In this document: positions 22,496 to 30,096 of the stretch, in pieces | How the letters are laid out: each line of letters opens with the position of its first letter | Position numbering within the stretch: the stretch's first letter is position 1 | Source of the DNA: Palsa-504 sp963742795 | GTDB lineage: Bacteria > Actinomycetota > Actinomycetes > Streptosporangiales > Streptosporangiaceae | Assembly (NCBI GenBank): GCA_963742795.1 | Contig: CAVUNL010000026.1 | Span: forward strand, 496,001 to 560,000 | Length of the DNA: 64,000 bases | Direction: 5' to 3' | Translations under genes and position numbers: made by a program | Notes under the pieces: generated by a model | What the model was told of the DNA's origin: nothing | The model's input: the letters and a program-made list of their open reading frames with translations, nothing else | The model's database searches: none

Positions 22496-23878
22496 TCATC
22501 GCCGGCCAGCGCCGGCCTGGCGCACTGCCCCGGCGGCCTGCCGTGCCGCCACGAGAATCGGATCCCACACCGGCGCGAACGGCGGAGCGTACGCGAGGTC
22601 CAGGGCGGTCATCTCTTCTACCGTCATCCGGTTCCATAGCGCTGTCGCAGCCGTGTCGATCCGCTTGGCTGATCCCTCCTGACCGACGATCTGCACTCCC
22701 AGCAGACGTCCGGTGTAGCGTTCGGCGGTCATCTTGACGTTCATCCGCTGGGTGCCCGGGAAGTAGCCGGCCTTCGTGGTGGACCGCACGGTCACGGTCA
22801 CGTATTCGAACCCGGCGCGTGTGGCGTCGCGCTCGCGCAGCCCGGTCCGGGCGATCTCCAGATGGCACACCTTGCTCACCGCCGTGCCGACCACCCCGGG
22901 AAACGTGGCGTAGGAGCCGGCCAGATTGTGCCCGATGACCCGGCCCTGCTTGTTGGCGTGGGTGCCGAGCGCCACATGCTGGTACTGACCCGAAACCAGG
23001 TTGAGGACCTCCACGCAGTCGCCGCCCGCCCAGATATGGTCGTAGCCCAGAACCTGCATCTGCACGTTCGTGCGCAGGCCGCCGTGATCCCCGAGCGCCA
23101 GGCCGGCATCTTGTGCGAGCGCGGTGTTCGGCCGTACCCCGAGGCCGAGGACGACGACGTCGGCCGGGATCGAGCCGTCGGCGGTCAGCACCGAGCGGAT
23201 CCTGTGGTTGTTGCCGGTCTCGAATCCGATGACGGCGGTTTCGGTGCGCACATCGATGCCGATGTCCTCCATGGCCCGGTGTACCGCCGCCCCCATGTCC
23301 GGGTCGAGCGTGGTCATCGGCTGCGCGGCCTGATCGACGACCGTGACGGCGACCCCGCGCCGCACAAGGGCCTCGGCCATCTCCACGCCGATGTAGCCCC
23401 CGCCGACCACCACGGCCCGCCGCGGCTGCGTGCGGTGCAGATCCGCCAGGAGCGCGGCGCCGTCGTCGAGAGTCTGCACGCCGAACACGCCGTCGGCGTC
23501 CACGCCGGGCAGCGGCGGTCGCACCGGGACCGCGCCGGTCGCGATGACCAGAGAGTCAAAGCCTTCCCGGAACGAACGCCCGGCGGCAACGTCATGAGCG
23601 AGCACCCGTCCGGCCGCGAGGTCGATCTGCTCCACCTCGGTTCGCATCCGAAGGTCGATGCCGTTGCGTCGGTGTGCGTCCGGCGAACGGGCGACCAGAG
23701 GCTCCGGCGCGTTGACATCACCTGCTACCCAGTACGGGATGCCACAGGCAGAGTACGAGCTGTACGCGCCGCGCTCGAACGCGACGATCTCGACCGCGTC
23801 GCCTGCGATTCGCTTGGCCTGCGAGGCTGCGCTCATCCCGGCCGCGTCCGCCCCGATTACGACGATCCGCTCGGTCAT
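22496..23878 (-). CDS. CoA-disulfide reductase / NADH oxidase family flavoprotein
   Basis: About 461 residues from ATG 23878 (MTERIVVIGADAAGMSAASQ). FAD is bound by the N-terminal GxGxxG-like motif. The single redox Cys is Cys45 in SSYSACGIPYW, the arrangement of CoA-disulfide reductase and Nox/Npr rather than the CxxxxC of glutathione reductase. NAD(P)H is bound at AVVVGGGYIGVEMAEAL. FAD again contacts HIWAGGDCVEV. The C-terminal dimerisation domain is complete. The family keeps low-molecular thiols reduced or reduces oxygen or sulfur. It lies 53 bp downstream of an OsmC-like gene, suggesting a shared redox-stress operon. Confidence 0.88.
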   Translation of the reverse strand: MTERIVVIGADAAGMSAASQAKRIAGDAVEIVAFERGAYSSYSACGIPYWVAGDVNAPEPLVARSPDAHRRNGIDLRMRTEVEQIDLAAGRVLAHDVAAGRSFREGFDSLVIATGAVPVRPPLPGVDADGVFGVQTLDDGAALLADLHRTQPRRAVVVGGGYIGVEMAEALVRRGVAVTVVDQAAQPMTTLDPDMGAAVHRAMEDIGIDVRTETAVIGFETGNNHRIRSVLTADGSIPADVVVLGLGVRPNTALAQDAGLALGDHGGLRTNVQMQVLGYDHIWAGGDCVEVLNLVSGQYQHVALGTHANKQGRVIGHNLAGSYATFPGVVGTAVSKVCHLEIARTGLRERDATRAGFEYVTVTVRSTTKAGYFPGTQRMNVKMTAERYTGRLLGVQIVGQEGSAKRIDTAATALWNRMTVEEMTALDLAYAPPFAPVWDPILVAARQAAGAVRQAGAGRR

Positions 23879-23931
23879 GGGATCAGTGCACCCCACTGCC
23901 CGGGCCGCTCCGTCGCGTACGTCGCCACCGG

Positions 23932-24348
23932 TCAGGCCGTCCCGGTGATGGTGCGGATCTCGGTTCCCGCCCGGACCGCCCTGGTGACCGGGGTCTTCTC
24001 CGCGATCTCGGCCAGCTTCGCGCGCTGGTCGTCGCCGACGCCGTGCAGGGTGATCAGCCGGTCGATCCACCTGGTGTTCCGGTCTTTGACGACGTAGGTC
24101 AGCTTGACATCCACGCCAGCCAGCGGCCAGCTCTGGTGTTCGGCGTACATTCGCAGCGTGATCGCGGTGCAAGCACCCAGCCCGGCCAGCAGCAGGCCAA
24201 ACGGAGCCGGACCGCTGTCGGCACCGCCGCGGCCCACCGGTTCGTCGCCGCGCAGCGCATGACCCCCGCTGTTGATGCGCACACCGTACGGCGTTTCCTC
24301 ACTTGTCACCGTGGCGGTGGCGATGGTCTGGTCACGGTCGTCGCTCAT
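23932..24348 (-). CDS. OsmC-family protein lacking the second catalytic Cys
   Basis: A 138-residue OsmC/Ohr-fold protein. The first conserved Cys sits in LLLAGLGACTAITLRMY. Peroxide reductases of this family use a second Cys in a CPV motif; here that position is EKTPVTRAV, with Thr instead. Such variants form a known subgroup whose peroxidase activity is doubtful. It is the first gene of a two-gene minus-strand unit with the CoA-disulfide-reductase-like flavoprotein, suggesting a thiol-handling role. Confidence 0.85.
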   Translation of the reverse strand: MSDDRDQTIATATVTSEETPYGVRINSGGHALRGDEPVGRGGADSGPAPFGLLLAGLGACTAITLRMYAEHQSWPLAGVDVKLTYVVKDRNTRWIDRLITLHGVGDDQRAKLAEIAEKTPVTRAVRAGTEIRTITGTA

Positions 24349-24650
24349 CGCGTCATCCTTAACCTATGCGCGTCCGCTGGCCGCGGCGGGGTATGCCGTG
24401 CTGCACGCTGATCTTCGCGGCCAGTCACTCGCCCTGCGTTCCCTTGCCGCCGCCGGGGCGGCGATCATCAGCAGCCTCACTTCGCCTCCCAGCCGGAAAC
24501 CCTTGTCGCGCGGACGCCGAGCACAGCTTCATCGTCACGGTAATGAAACCCGTCGTCCATGTTCCCTGGGATCAAGTCCTGCCGTGGATATTGTCCGGTG
24601 GTGCCGATTCCTGACTCCCAGGGAGCGGTGCTCGCGGCCCCGACGCGCGC
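24349..24650. other. Intergenic stretch, no supported gene
   Basis: This is the region between the OsmC start and the end of the next minus-strand gene. A short plus-strand reading (ARPLAAAGYAVLHADLRGQ, near 24365-24420) faintly resembles an alpha/beta-hydrolase segment, but it is too short to call. Confidence 0.4.
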
Positions 24651-25166
24651 TCAGCGGTCAAATACCGACCAGCAGATGTCGTTCCGCAACCGCTGGTCGT
24701 CAAGTACGAGCTGGCGAATCGGCTCCGGGAGCTGGTCACGCTGCCACTGGCACTCGAGGCGCCGAGCGGCCTCGCCCTCGCCTTCCGGCGCCGCAGCACG
24801 TGCTGCCTTGATCGCATAGGCGGCCGCACCGAGCTCGTGCGCGGCGACGTGTGCGACGGCCCCGGCCTGGCCAGCAGCGTACGCGGCATGCCGTGCTGCC
24901 CCACGCAGGTCTCTGGCCGCGCCCATTGCATGGCCGCCCGCGGCGCGAGCCTGGGTCATCTTGACCTCGCCACGCACCCACGCGCGGGCATGCTCGATCG
25001 CCTGACGCGGTCGTCGGTCCTCAGGCTGAGCCGACTCGAAGAGGTCAAGGACGTGTTCCGCGCACGATGCCGCCCAAAGAGCGAGGAGATGGTGATCCGA
25101 ATCAGTGAGGGTCCCACCGCGGCGGATCGTCACGAAGCGAGGGTCCCGGACCTTCGGAAGGATCAT
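24651..25166 (-). CDS. Putative immunity protein (Imm5-like)
   Basis: About 171 residues from ATG 25166, behind AAAAGGAG. The conserved start RDPRFVTIRRGGTLTDSDH is followed by LLALWAASCAEHVLDLFE, ARAWVRGEVKMTQARAA and Ala-rich helices (GAARHAAYAAGQAGAVAHVA). This is the pattern of the small all-helical family often annotated as putative immunity protein. Such proteins are thought to neutralise polymorphic toxins, but direct evidence for most members is lacking. No toxin gene is seen next to it, so it is an orphan. Upstream by 14 bp lies a deleted transporter gene. Confidence 0.72.
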   Translation of the reverse strand: MILPKVRDPRFVTIRRGGTLTDSDHHLLALWAASCAEHVLDLFESAQPEDRRPRQAIEHARAWVRGEVKMTQARAAGGHAMGAARDLRGAARHAAYAAGQAGAVAHVAAHELGAAAYAIKAARAAAPEGEGEAARRLECQWQRDQLPEPIRQLVLDDQRLRNDICWSVFDR

Positions 25167-25180
25167 GGTTGGCACTCCTT

Positions 25181-25546
25181 TTAGGTCCCCGCGCACGGGT
25201 GTGCGGGTGGCCCGCCAACGACGTTCGTACCGTCAGGCTTCGCTGGGTTCCACTCGTCTTCGCCGACGAGCAGGCGGCTGTGGCTTAGCGCCAAGACCCC
25301 GCCTGCCAGCAGAGCCAGCGCCAGCGTCTCAACGGCCAGGTTCAGCGCTCCGGCTTGGATGTGCTCGCCGAAAAGGAACATTCCGAGCAGGCTGGCCGCC
25401 AGCGGATCGAGGATCGTGAACCCTGGCCAGATGTCGACTCCGGCCGCCCCTGGGCGTCTTGCGTTTTTAGCGCCAAGGCGCTGGCATACCGAGGACGTGG
25501 CTGTACAAAAGCTCGCTGCGAGGGCCAGCGAGATCGCCTTATCCAT
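25181..25546 (-). pseudogene. DMT/EamA-type transporter with a large internal deletion
   Basis: The first about 25 residues (SLALAASFCTATSSVCQRLGA) are the start of an actinobacterial DMT-family permease. The rest (FTILDPLAASLLGMFLFGEH, then ALNLAVETLALALLAGGVLA) is its last two helices and tail. Full-length proteins have about 290 residues and around 9-10 helices; only about 120 residues and 3 helices remain. The junction is in frame near residue 30. It is unlikely to transport anything. Confidence 0.7.
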
Positions 25547-25582
25547 CTTCTGGGACGTGCACCGGAGGCCTGAGGGGCCGAA

Positions 25583-25789
25583 TCAGCGGATTATGCGGAG
25601 GGCGAGCCGCGGGGGGCAGCCGTGCTGTACCAGGCTGGCGATCTGATGCCAGTCGACGTTGTCGGCGTCAGCCTCGGCCAGTGGCCCTGGGATCCCGAGA
25701 CGCTTGAGCTGAGTCACGCGCCATTGGTGCACGCGATACTCGTCGTGGTCGATGACCTCGTGGCAAGCGACTGCCTGGGTCGGCTCCAT
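25583..25789 (-). CDS. Small conserved hypothetical protein, 68 residues
   Basis: It starts MEPTQAVACHEVIDHDEYRV and ends VDWHQIASLVQHGCPPRLAL plus IIR. The His/Asp-rich start and the WHQIA..V..GCPP motif recur in small actinobacterial proteins of unknown function. It begins four bases after the MarR stop and is probably translated from the same mRNA, so it may be part of the MarR response. Confidence 0.6.
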   Translation of the reverse strand: MEPTQAVACHEVIDHDEYRVHQWRVTQLKRLGIPGPLAEADADNVDWHQIASLVQHGCPPRLALRIIR

Positions 25790-25792
25790 CGT

Positions 25793-26305
25793 TCATTCCT
25801 CCAGCCGGGCTCGGTTAGCGGACGGCTCTGCTGCCTGGCCGGCAGCCTGGTACGCCACGGCCCGCTGCTCATCATCGAGCTCATGTAGGTGCTGCAGTGC
25901 CGGCGCTGCAGCCAGCAGTATCGCGGTCTCGTCGGGTGGAAGCTTGTCGATCAGCTGGGCGAACGCCTCCGCCCCGGCTCTGCGCCGGGATCGCAGGTAA
26001 TCCGTCCCCGCTGCGGTCAGCGCCACCAGCACCACCCGCTGGTCACGCGGATCCTGCCGGCGCTCCACCAGGCCTGCCCTCTCCAGGACGGTGACAAGTG
26101 CGGTCATTGACGGCTGGGTCACCCCTTCGATGGCCGCCAGGTCGGTGATGCGCCGCGGGCCGGTGCGCTCCACAGTGGCCAGCGTCGACGCCGACGTAAG
26201 GCTGATCTCCCTGGGCTGCTGCCGCACAGCGGCCGACACGAGCCGGTAGAGCGCCTCGGCGACCGCGATCCGCTCGCCGGGGGCGTGCTTCCTTTCCGGG
26301 CTCAC
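25793..26305 (-). CDS. MarR-family transcriptional regulator
   Basis: A 170-residue winged-helix repressor from a GTG start. The DNA-binding core reads RRITDLAAIEGVTQPSMTAL, VTVLERAGLVERRQDPRDQR and VVLVALTAAG, matching MarR recognition helix and wing. N- and C-terminal helices form the dimer interface. A perfect 14-bp palindrome, CATCTATATAGATG, lies 17 bases upstream of the start, so autoregulation is likely. A 68-residue gene follows at 4 bp. The ligand is unknown. Confidence 0.9.
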   Translation of the reverse strand: MSPERKHAPGERIAVAEALYRLVSAAVRQQPREISLTSASTLATVERTGPRRITDLAAIEGVTQPSMTALVTVLERAGLVERRQDPRDQRVVLVALTAAGTDYLRSRRRAGAEAFAQLIDKLPPDETAILLAAAPALQHLHELDDEQRAVAYQAAGQAAEPSANRARLEE

Positions 26306-26321
26306 AGCCTTATCATAGAAC

Positions 26322-26335
26322 CATCTATATAGATG
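26322..26335. promoter_or_regulatory. Probable MarR operator (14-bp palindrome)
   Basis: CATCTATATAGATG is its own reverse complement and stands out as AT-rich. It lies just upstream of the MarR start, where the promoter would be. MarR proteins bind palindromes of this size. Confidence 0.7.
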
Positions 26336-26443
26336 AACAAATGCAACCCGTCAGCCGCGTCATCGCCGAGGGCCGGACAGGCGCTCGCGCTCCTGGCCAT
26401 TACCGCTGCCGAACGACGCGGTCATAACGAACTCCGGCTGCCA

Positions 26444-26481
26444 CAACGATGTCAGCACGCCCCGGCGTGCTGACATCGTTG
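26444..26481. terminator. 18-bp perfect inverted repeat (hairpin)
   Basis: Arms CAACGATGTCAGCACGCC (26444-26461) and GGCGTGCTGACATCGTTG (26464-26481) pair perfectly around CC. No T-run follows. It could be a bidirectional GC-type terminator or a regulatory palindrome ahead of the small membrane-protein gene. Confidence 0.5.
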
Positions 26482-26589
26482 CCGTTCAGACGGCGCCGCG
26501 GCGGATGGCTCGTGCTGCGATCCCTGGGGGCGCGTCCAGGGTCCAAGCCGAGGCTTGCCTGGTTGCGTGACTGCGGCGACTATGAGGGC

Positions 26590-26751
26590 GTGGCCATTGT
26601 CCTGGTTCTAGTCGCGGCAGGTGCTGCTATCTGGTGGCTGGTGAGGCACAAGCGGTGGGGGACGGTCCAGAAGGTGGTCTTCTGGGTGGTAGTCGTGGCG
26701 GTGCTGTGGGTGGTGGTGAACTTTTATAGCGCACCGCATCCTGGGGGTTAG
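26590..26751 (+). CDS. Small membrane protein, about 53 residues
   Basis: Two hydrophobic segments, AIVLVLVAAGAAIWWLV and VVFWVVVVAVLWVVVNF, are separated by a basic loop (RHKRWGTVQK). This predicts a hairpin of two membrane helices. The start is uncertain: GTG 26590 is used, but the frame is open upstream to 26449, inside the inverted repeat. No function can be assigned. Confidence 0.5.
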   Translation: MAIVLVLVAAGAAIWWLVRHKRWGTVQKVVFWVVVVAVLWVVVNFYSAPHPGG

Positions 26752-26897
26752 GCGTGCTGTTCTGTGAAGCCGCCGTCTCGTCAGGCCGCGCCGCGGCGGA
26801 TGGCCTTTTCCGCACCGGGGAAGACCAGGGTCCAGCTCACGCGGTCGGCTGCTGTGATGCCGTGCGATCGACTAGTGCTTGCCGCGCTGGCGGGGAC

Positions 26898-27932
26898 CTA
26901 TGCCTGGAGCGCTGGCTCGTCGGGGGCGGACAGGCTCAGCACGGCGCCGGCCACCGCGGGCGATGCGCAGAACTTCGCCTCCAGAGCCCGCAGCCGGACC
27001 GCCAGATGGGACTCGGTGTCATCACCGGTGAGGTCGACGTCGCCCGTCACGAAGACCATCCGCGGTCCGATGATCTCCAGCCGCAGATAGGTGACCCGGG
27101 CCACCTCTGGCATCTCCAGCAGGGCCCGCAGAACCGCAGAACGTATCCGGGGATCGGCTTCCTCGCCAACCAGGAACCGCAGGTTGCGGTTGATCAAGAC
27201 AATCGCGACGACACCGAGCAGCAGGCCGACCAGAATCGAACCAACCGCGTCCGGCACCGCGGAACCGCTCAGCTGATGGGCGGCCAGCCCGGCCGCCGCG
27301 ATGATCAAGCCGGCCAAGGCGGCGGAGTCCTCGGCGAACACCGCACGCAGCGTGGGATCGGAGGTCACCATCACGTGCTCGATCAGATCCCGCTGCAACG
27401 GCTCGGCCTCGGACCTGGCTTGCCGGACCGATTGCAGGAACGAGATTCCCTCCAGGACAAAGGACACGGCCAGCACGACATACCCGATAACGAAGCGTTC
27501 GGCCGGCTCCGGATGGATAAGTTCCTGGATGCCGCGCGTGACTGATACCGCGCCGCCGGCCACGAAAACCCCGATCGCCGCGAACAGCGACCACACGTAG
27601 GCTTCCCGGCCATGGCCGAACGGGTGAGCGCGGTCCGGCGGACGGCGTGCCCGCCGGTTGGCGATCAGCAAGAAAATCTCGTTGCCGCAGTCGGCCCATG
27701 AATGCGCCGCCTCGGCCGCCAGCGACGCCGACCCGGTCACCGCGGCGGCAGCCGACTTCGCCGCGGCAATCAGGAGGTTGGCGCCGAAGGCTACCAGCAC
27801 CGTGATGAGGCTCTCCGATGCGGCGGGACCGCGCAGCAACGGCACCGGCATGAGCGGCTCACGCGATCCGCGGGCCACCCCTCCGGCCGCCACCGGTGCC
27901 GCAGCCTGCTCGCCGCCCTGCTCGCGCGCCAT
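26898..27932 (-). CDS. Cation diffusion facilitator (CDF) family transporter
   Basis: About 344 residues from ATG 27932; an upstream in-frame start at 27983 is possible. Six membrane helices are visible. TM2 carries AHSWADCGNEIFLL, with the HxxxD metal site. The loop HPFGHGREAYVW is typical, and TM5 has FAEDSAALAGLIIAA in place of the second HxxxD. The cytosolic C-terminal domain starts near EADPRIRSAVLRALLEMPEV. It exports divalent metals such as Zn, Fe or Mn by proton exchange. The nonstandard TM5 motif makes the metal uncertain. It is a single gene with no adjacent regulator. Confidence 0.88.
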   Translation of the reverse strand: MAREQGGEQAAAPVAAGGVARGSREPLMPVPLLRGPAASESLITVLVAFGANLLIAAAKSAAAAVTGSASLAAEAAHSWADCGNEIFLLIANRRARRPPDRAHPFGHGREAYVWSLFAAIGVFVAGGAVSVTRGIQELIHPEPAERFVIGYVVLAVSFVLEGISFLQSVRQARSEAEPLQRDLIEHVMVTSDPTLRAVFAEDSAALAGLIIAAAGLAAHQLSGSAVPDAVGSILVGLLLGVVAIVLINRNLRFLVGEEADPRIRSAVLRALLEMPEVARVTYLRLEIIGPRMVFVTGDVDLTGDDTESHLAVRLRALEAKFCASPAVAGAVLSLSAPDEPALQA

Positions 27933-28149
27933 CAACCACTCATAACACAGTCCGCTGGCGCTGGTAACCGGCACAGAAATCACAACCGATCAGGCACCAG
28001 CGTGCCGCTGGACTTCTCCTGGCGACATGCGCGCCTGTTGTTGGAGCCGAGCTGCGATGCCGGTGCCCAGCTCCACGGCCTGCCCGATGCCACGGTAACG
28101 ACACGGCGGATTCGGGCGTCGCGGGCGGCCAGGAGGAGACATACGACGG

Positions 28150-28265
28150 AGCCCACGGAATACTTGAGCAGATCAACGCGGTCGGCGTACTGGACGAGCC
28201 TTCCCTTCTGGGCGATGGGCGCAGCAAGGAACAGGTGTCCCAGCGCGGGGCAGTCGAATGGCCGT
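28150..28265 (-). pseudogene. Remnant of a TOTE-type helicase domain 2
   Basis: Read on the minus strand, this gives RPFDCPALGHLFLAAPIAQK and then GRLVQYADRV. It parallels FDCPALDTLFLAAPVANKGS in the primase-helicase gene at 30.1-31.8 kb. It is a scrap of a second copy without start or stop context. The surrounding 27984-28322 holds nothing else recognised. Confidence 0.6.
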
Positions 28266-28322
28266 TTCGGCAGATGGGCGGGCCGAGTCCGCGGGGCCGG
28301 CGATCTTGCTGGGTTCCTGCTG

Positions 28323-28646
28323 TCAGGCAGCTTCGGTAGTGGTCACCGTGAGCGTGTGGTCGGCGAAGTTGGCGACGAGCTCCAGGTGCCCGCCGAGTGC
28401 CTGCACGTAGCGCGCGATGGCCTCGATGGTTGACAGTTTGCCGCGCTCGATCTGAGAGACCCTGCCCGGGGTGACGCCCATGGTTTCAGCGAGCTGGGCC
28501 TGGGTGAGGCCGCGCTGCTTGCGCTCTTCGGCAAGCCTCTGGCCGCTCTGCCGGGCCATCAGTGCCTTACGGCGCCGTTCGGCTTCTTCGGGACCGCCGA
28601 CGCGCTCGATGTAGGCGTCGCGGTCCCACTTGGTGTAGCTGGTCAC
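28323..28646 (-). CDS. HigA-like XRE antitoxin (pair 1)
   Basis: A 107-residue protein from GTG 28646, which overlaps the toxin stop by GTGA. The HTH is QRLAEERKQRGLTQAQLAET and MGVTPGRVSQIERGK. It is followed by the STIEAIARYVQALGGHLELV dimer region typical of antitoxins paired with Gp49-like toxins. It should neutralise the upstream-encoded toxin and repress the operon through the nearby palindrome. It is paralogous to the antitoxin at 29.3-29.6 kb. Confidence 0.87.
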   Translation of the reverse strand: MTSYTKWDRDAYIERVGGPEEAERRRKALMARQSGQRLAEERKQRGLTQAQLAETMGVTPGRVSQIERGKLSTIEAIARYVQALGGHLELVANFADHTLTVTTTEAA

Positions 28647-29023
28647 TGGCTGCCTTCCTCCGCTGCCCGTTCCTTCAGGTAGATCTCGTAGAGCTGCTCG
28701 GCACGAGGGATCATCCGTGCATACCACTTGTTCCAGCTCCCCGCCTTATCGCCAGCGACGAGCAGGATCGCGGAGCGCCACGGGTCGAAGACGAACAGGA
28801 TGCGGACCTCGCTTCGCCCGCGGGAGCCGGGCCGGAGTTCCTTCAGGTTCGCGATCTTCGAGTTGGTGATGGTGTCGACGAGCGGCAGGCCCAGCGCGGG
28901 TCCTGAGCGGCTTAGCGTGTAGATGGCGTCATCGACCAGGTCGGCGGTCTTCGGGTCGCTGTTCTGGAGTTCCCGTAGCCAAGTGGCGACCTCATCGGTC
29001 TGGTAGATGCCCCACTCGTCCAC
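28643..29023 (-). CDS. HigB/RelE-like (Gp49-type) toxin (pair 1)
   Basis: About 126 residues from GTG 29023; the frame is open to 29071, but that would run through the probable operator. The conserved core is NLKELRPGSRGRSEVRILFV, FDPWRSAILLVAGDKAGSW and a final YEIYLKE. This is the phage-derived Gp49-like/HigB family, which cleaves ribosome-bound mRNA. Toxin-first order with a 4-bp overlap is standard for higBA. It closely resembles the second toxin at 29.6-30.0 kb. Confidence 0.86.
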   Translation of the reverse strand: MDEWGIYQTDEVATWLRELQNSDPKTADLVDDAIYTLSRSGPALGLPLVDTITNSKIANLKELRPGSRGRSEVRILFVFDPWRSAILLVAGDKAGSWNKWYARMIPRAEQLYEIYLKERAAEEGSQ

Positions 29024-29030
29024 TTCAATG

Positions 29031-29050
29031 ACTATAGCAAATCCTATAGT
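29031..29050. promoter_or_regulatory. Probable operator of toxin-antitoxin pair 1
   Basis: Inverted repeat ACTATAG-N6-CTATAGT lies directly upstream of the toxin start. It is AT-rich in GC-rich surroundings, as expected for a HigA binding site. The following 29051-29295 has no gene. Confidence 0.6.
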
Positions 29051-29295
29051 CCAGGGTCGGAGCGCTTCCAAGCGACGAGATCAGGTCGTCGCCACGTCGG
29101 CGCTGGGTGTGTATGGCAGCCGTCGTGGGGGTCTGCGGGCGTCTGAACACCTTTGCTCCCTTTTCTGGCTCTCACGGCGCTTGGCGCGCCGGGAGCCTTC
29201 CAGGTGTCAAGATCATTGAGGGCTGTCCGGATCTCGAGTTGCTGGCTCCTGCTCGTCGATGGACGGGGTCCTGTAAATGTCCGATGCTGATCAGG

Positions 29296-29649
29296 TCAGG
29301 CTGCTTCGGTGCCGGGTTCGATGAAGGCGAGCCGCTGGTCGCCGAAGTCGGCGATGATCTCTAGGCGGCCGCCGAGGGCTTCGACGTAGGCGGCCAGGGT
29401 GCGCAGTTCGGTGGTGCCGGGCTTGGCGTGCTCGATGGCGGACACGCGGCCTTGGGTGATGCCCATCCGGGCAGCGACCTGGGCCTGGGTGATGCCGAGG
29501 CGGCGGCGCATCTCGGCGAGCCGGAAGGCGCGCTGCTCGGCGCGCAGCTGCTTCATCCCGGCGGCGATGGCGGCCTTGTCGGCAGGATCGGGATAGAACT
29601 CGGTGAGGAACTCGTCCCGGGTGTAGTGGTGGAACTCGCTGCTGCTCAT
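29296..29649 (-). CDS. HigA-like XRE antitoxin (pair 2)
   Basis: A 117-residue protein whose ATG overlaps the toxin stop by ATGA. An N-terminal extension (SSSEFHHYTRDEFLTEFYPD) precedes the HTH (RLAEMRRRLGITQAQVAARM, GITQGRVSAIEHAK). The ELRTLAAYVEALGGRLEIIA segment aligns with the pair 1 antitoxin. Neutralisation and autorepression are inferred from the family. Confidence 0.87.
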   Translation of the reverse strand: MSSSEFHHYTRDEFLTEFYPDPADKAAIAAGMKQLRAEQRAFRLAEMRRRLGITQAQVAARMGITQGRVSAIEHAKPGTTELRTLAAYVEALGGRLEIIADFGDQRLAFIEPGTEAA

Positions 29650-30014
29650 CGGATGTCCTCTTGTTGTTTCAGGTAGTCCTCGTAACGCTGCTCAGCCAGC
29701 GGGATCGCGCGCCGGTACCAGGTCTCCCATTTGCCAGCCTTATCTCCGGCTGTCAGCAGGATCGCATTGCGCTTGGGGTCGAAGATATACAGGATGCGGA
29801 TCTCGCTGCGCCCGGCGGAGCCTGGCCGCAGTTCTTTCAGGTTGGTCAGCCGGGAGTGGTGGACGCGGTCGGCGAGCGGGCGGCCCAGCTCCGGCCCGGC
29901 TTCGAGCAGCATGCCGATGGCCTGGCCGACCTGGATCGCGCTGGCCCGGTCGCGCTTGCGCAAACCGTGCAGCCATGCCCGGACCTCCTGTGTCATGACC
30001 AGGGCATAGGCCAT
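29646..30014 (-). CDS. HigB/RelE-like (Gp49-type) toxin (pair 2)
   Basis: A 122-residue protein with GGAGG seven bases before its ATG. It has the same core as toxin 1: NLKELRPGSAGRSEIRILYI, FDPKRNAILLTAGDKAGKW and a final YEDYLKQ. It is likely an mRNA interferase. Pairs 1 and 2 lie in tandem on the minus strand, suggesting local duplication followed by divergence. They sit beside a decayed TOTE conflict gene, a typical defence/accessory neighbourhood. Confidence 0.87.
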   Translation of the reverse strand: MAYALVMTQEVRAWLHGLRKRDRASAIQVGQAIGMLLEAGPELGRPLADRVHHSRLTNLKELRPGSAGRSEIRILYIFDPKRNAILLTAGDKAGKWETWYRRAIPLAEQRYEDYLKQQEDIR

Positions 30015-30052
30015 GTCAGCTGCCTCCCCGCAGCGGTAGCATTACGCAGACA

Positions 30053-30076
30053 TGATATCACATCAGCATAATATTA
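30053..30076. promoter_or_regulatory. AT-rich promoter/operator region of toxin-antitoxin pair 2
   Basis: Two 8-bp palindromes, TGATATCA (30053-30060) and TAATATTA (30069-30076), lie 39-62 bases upstream of the toxin ATG. They form the most AT-rich stretch nearby. Confidence 0.5.
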
Positions 30077-30096
30077 CATGACTTTAACGGAGCTCG

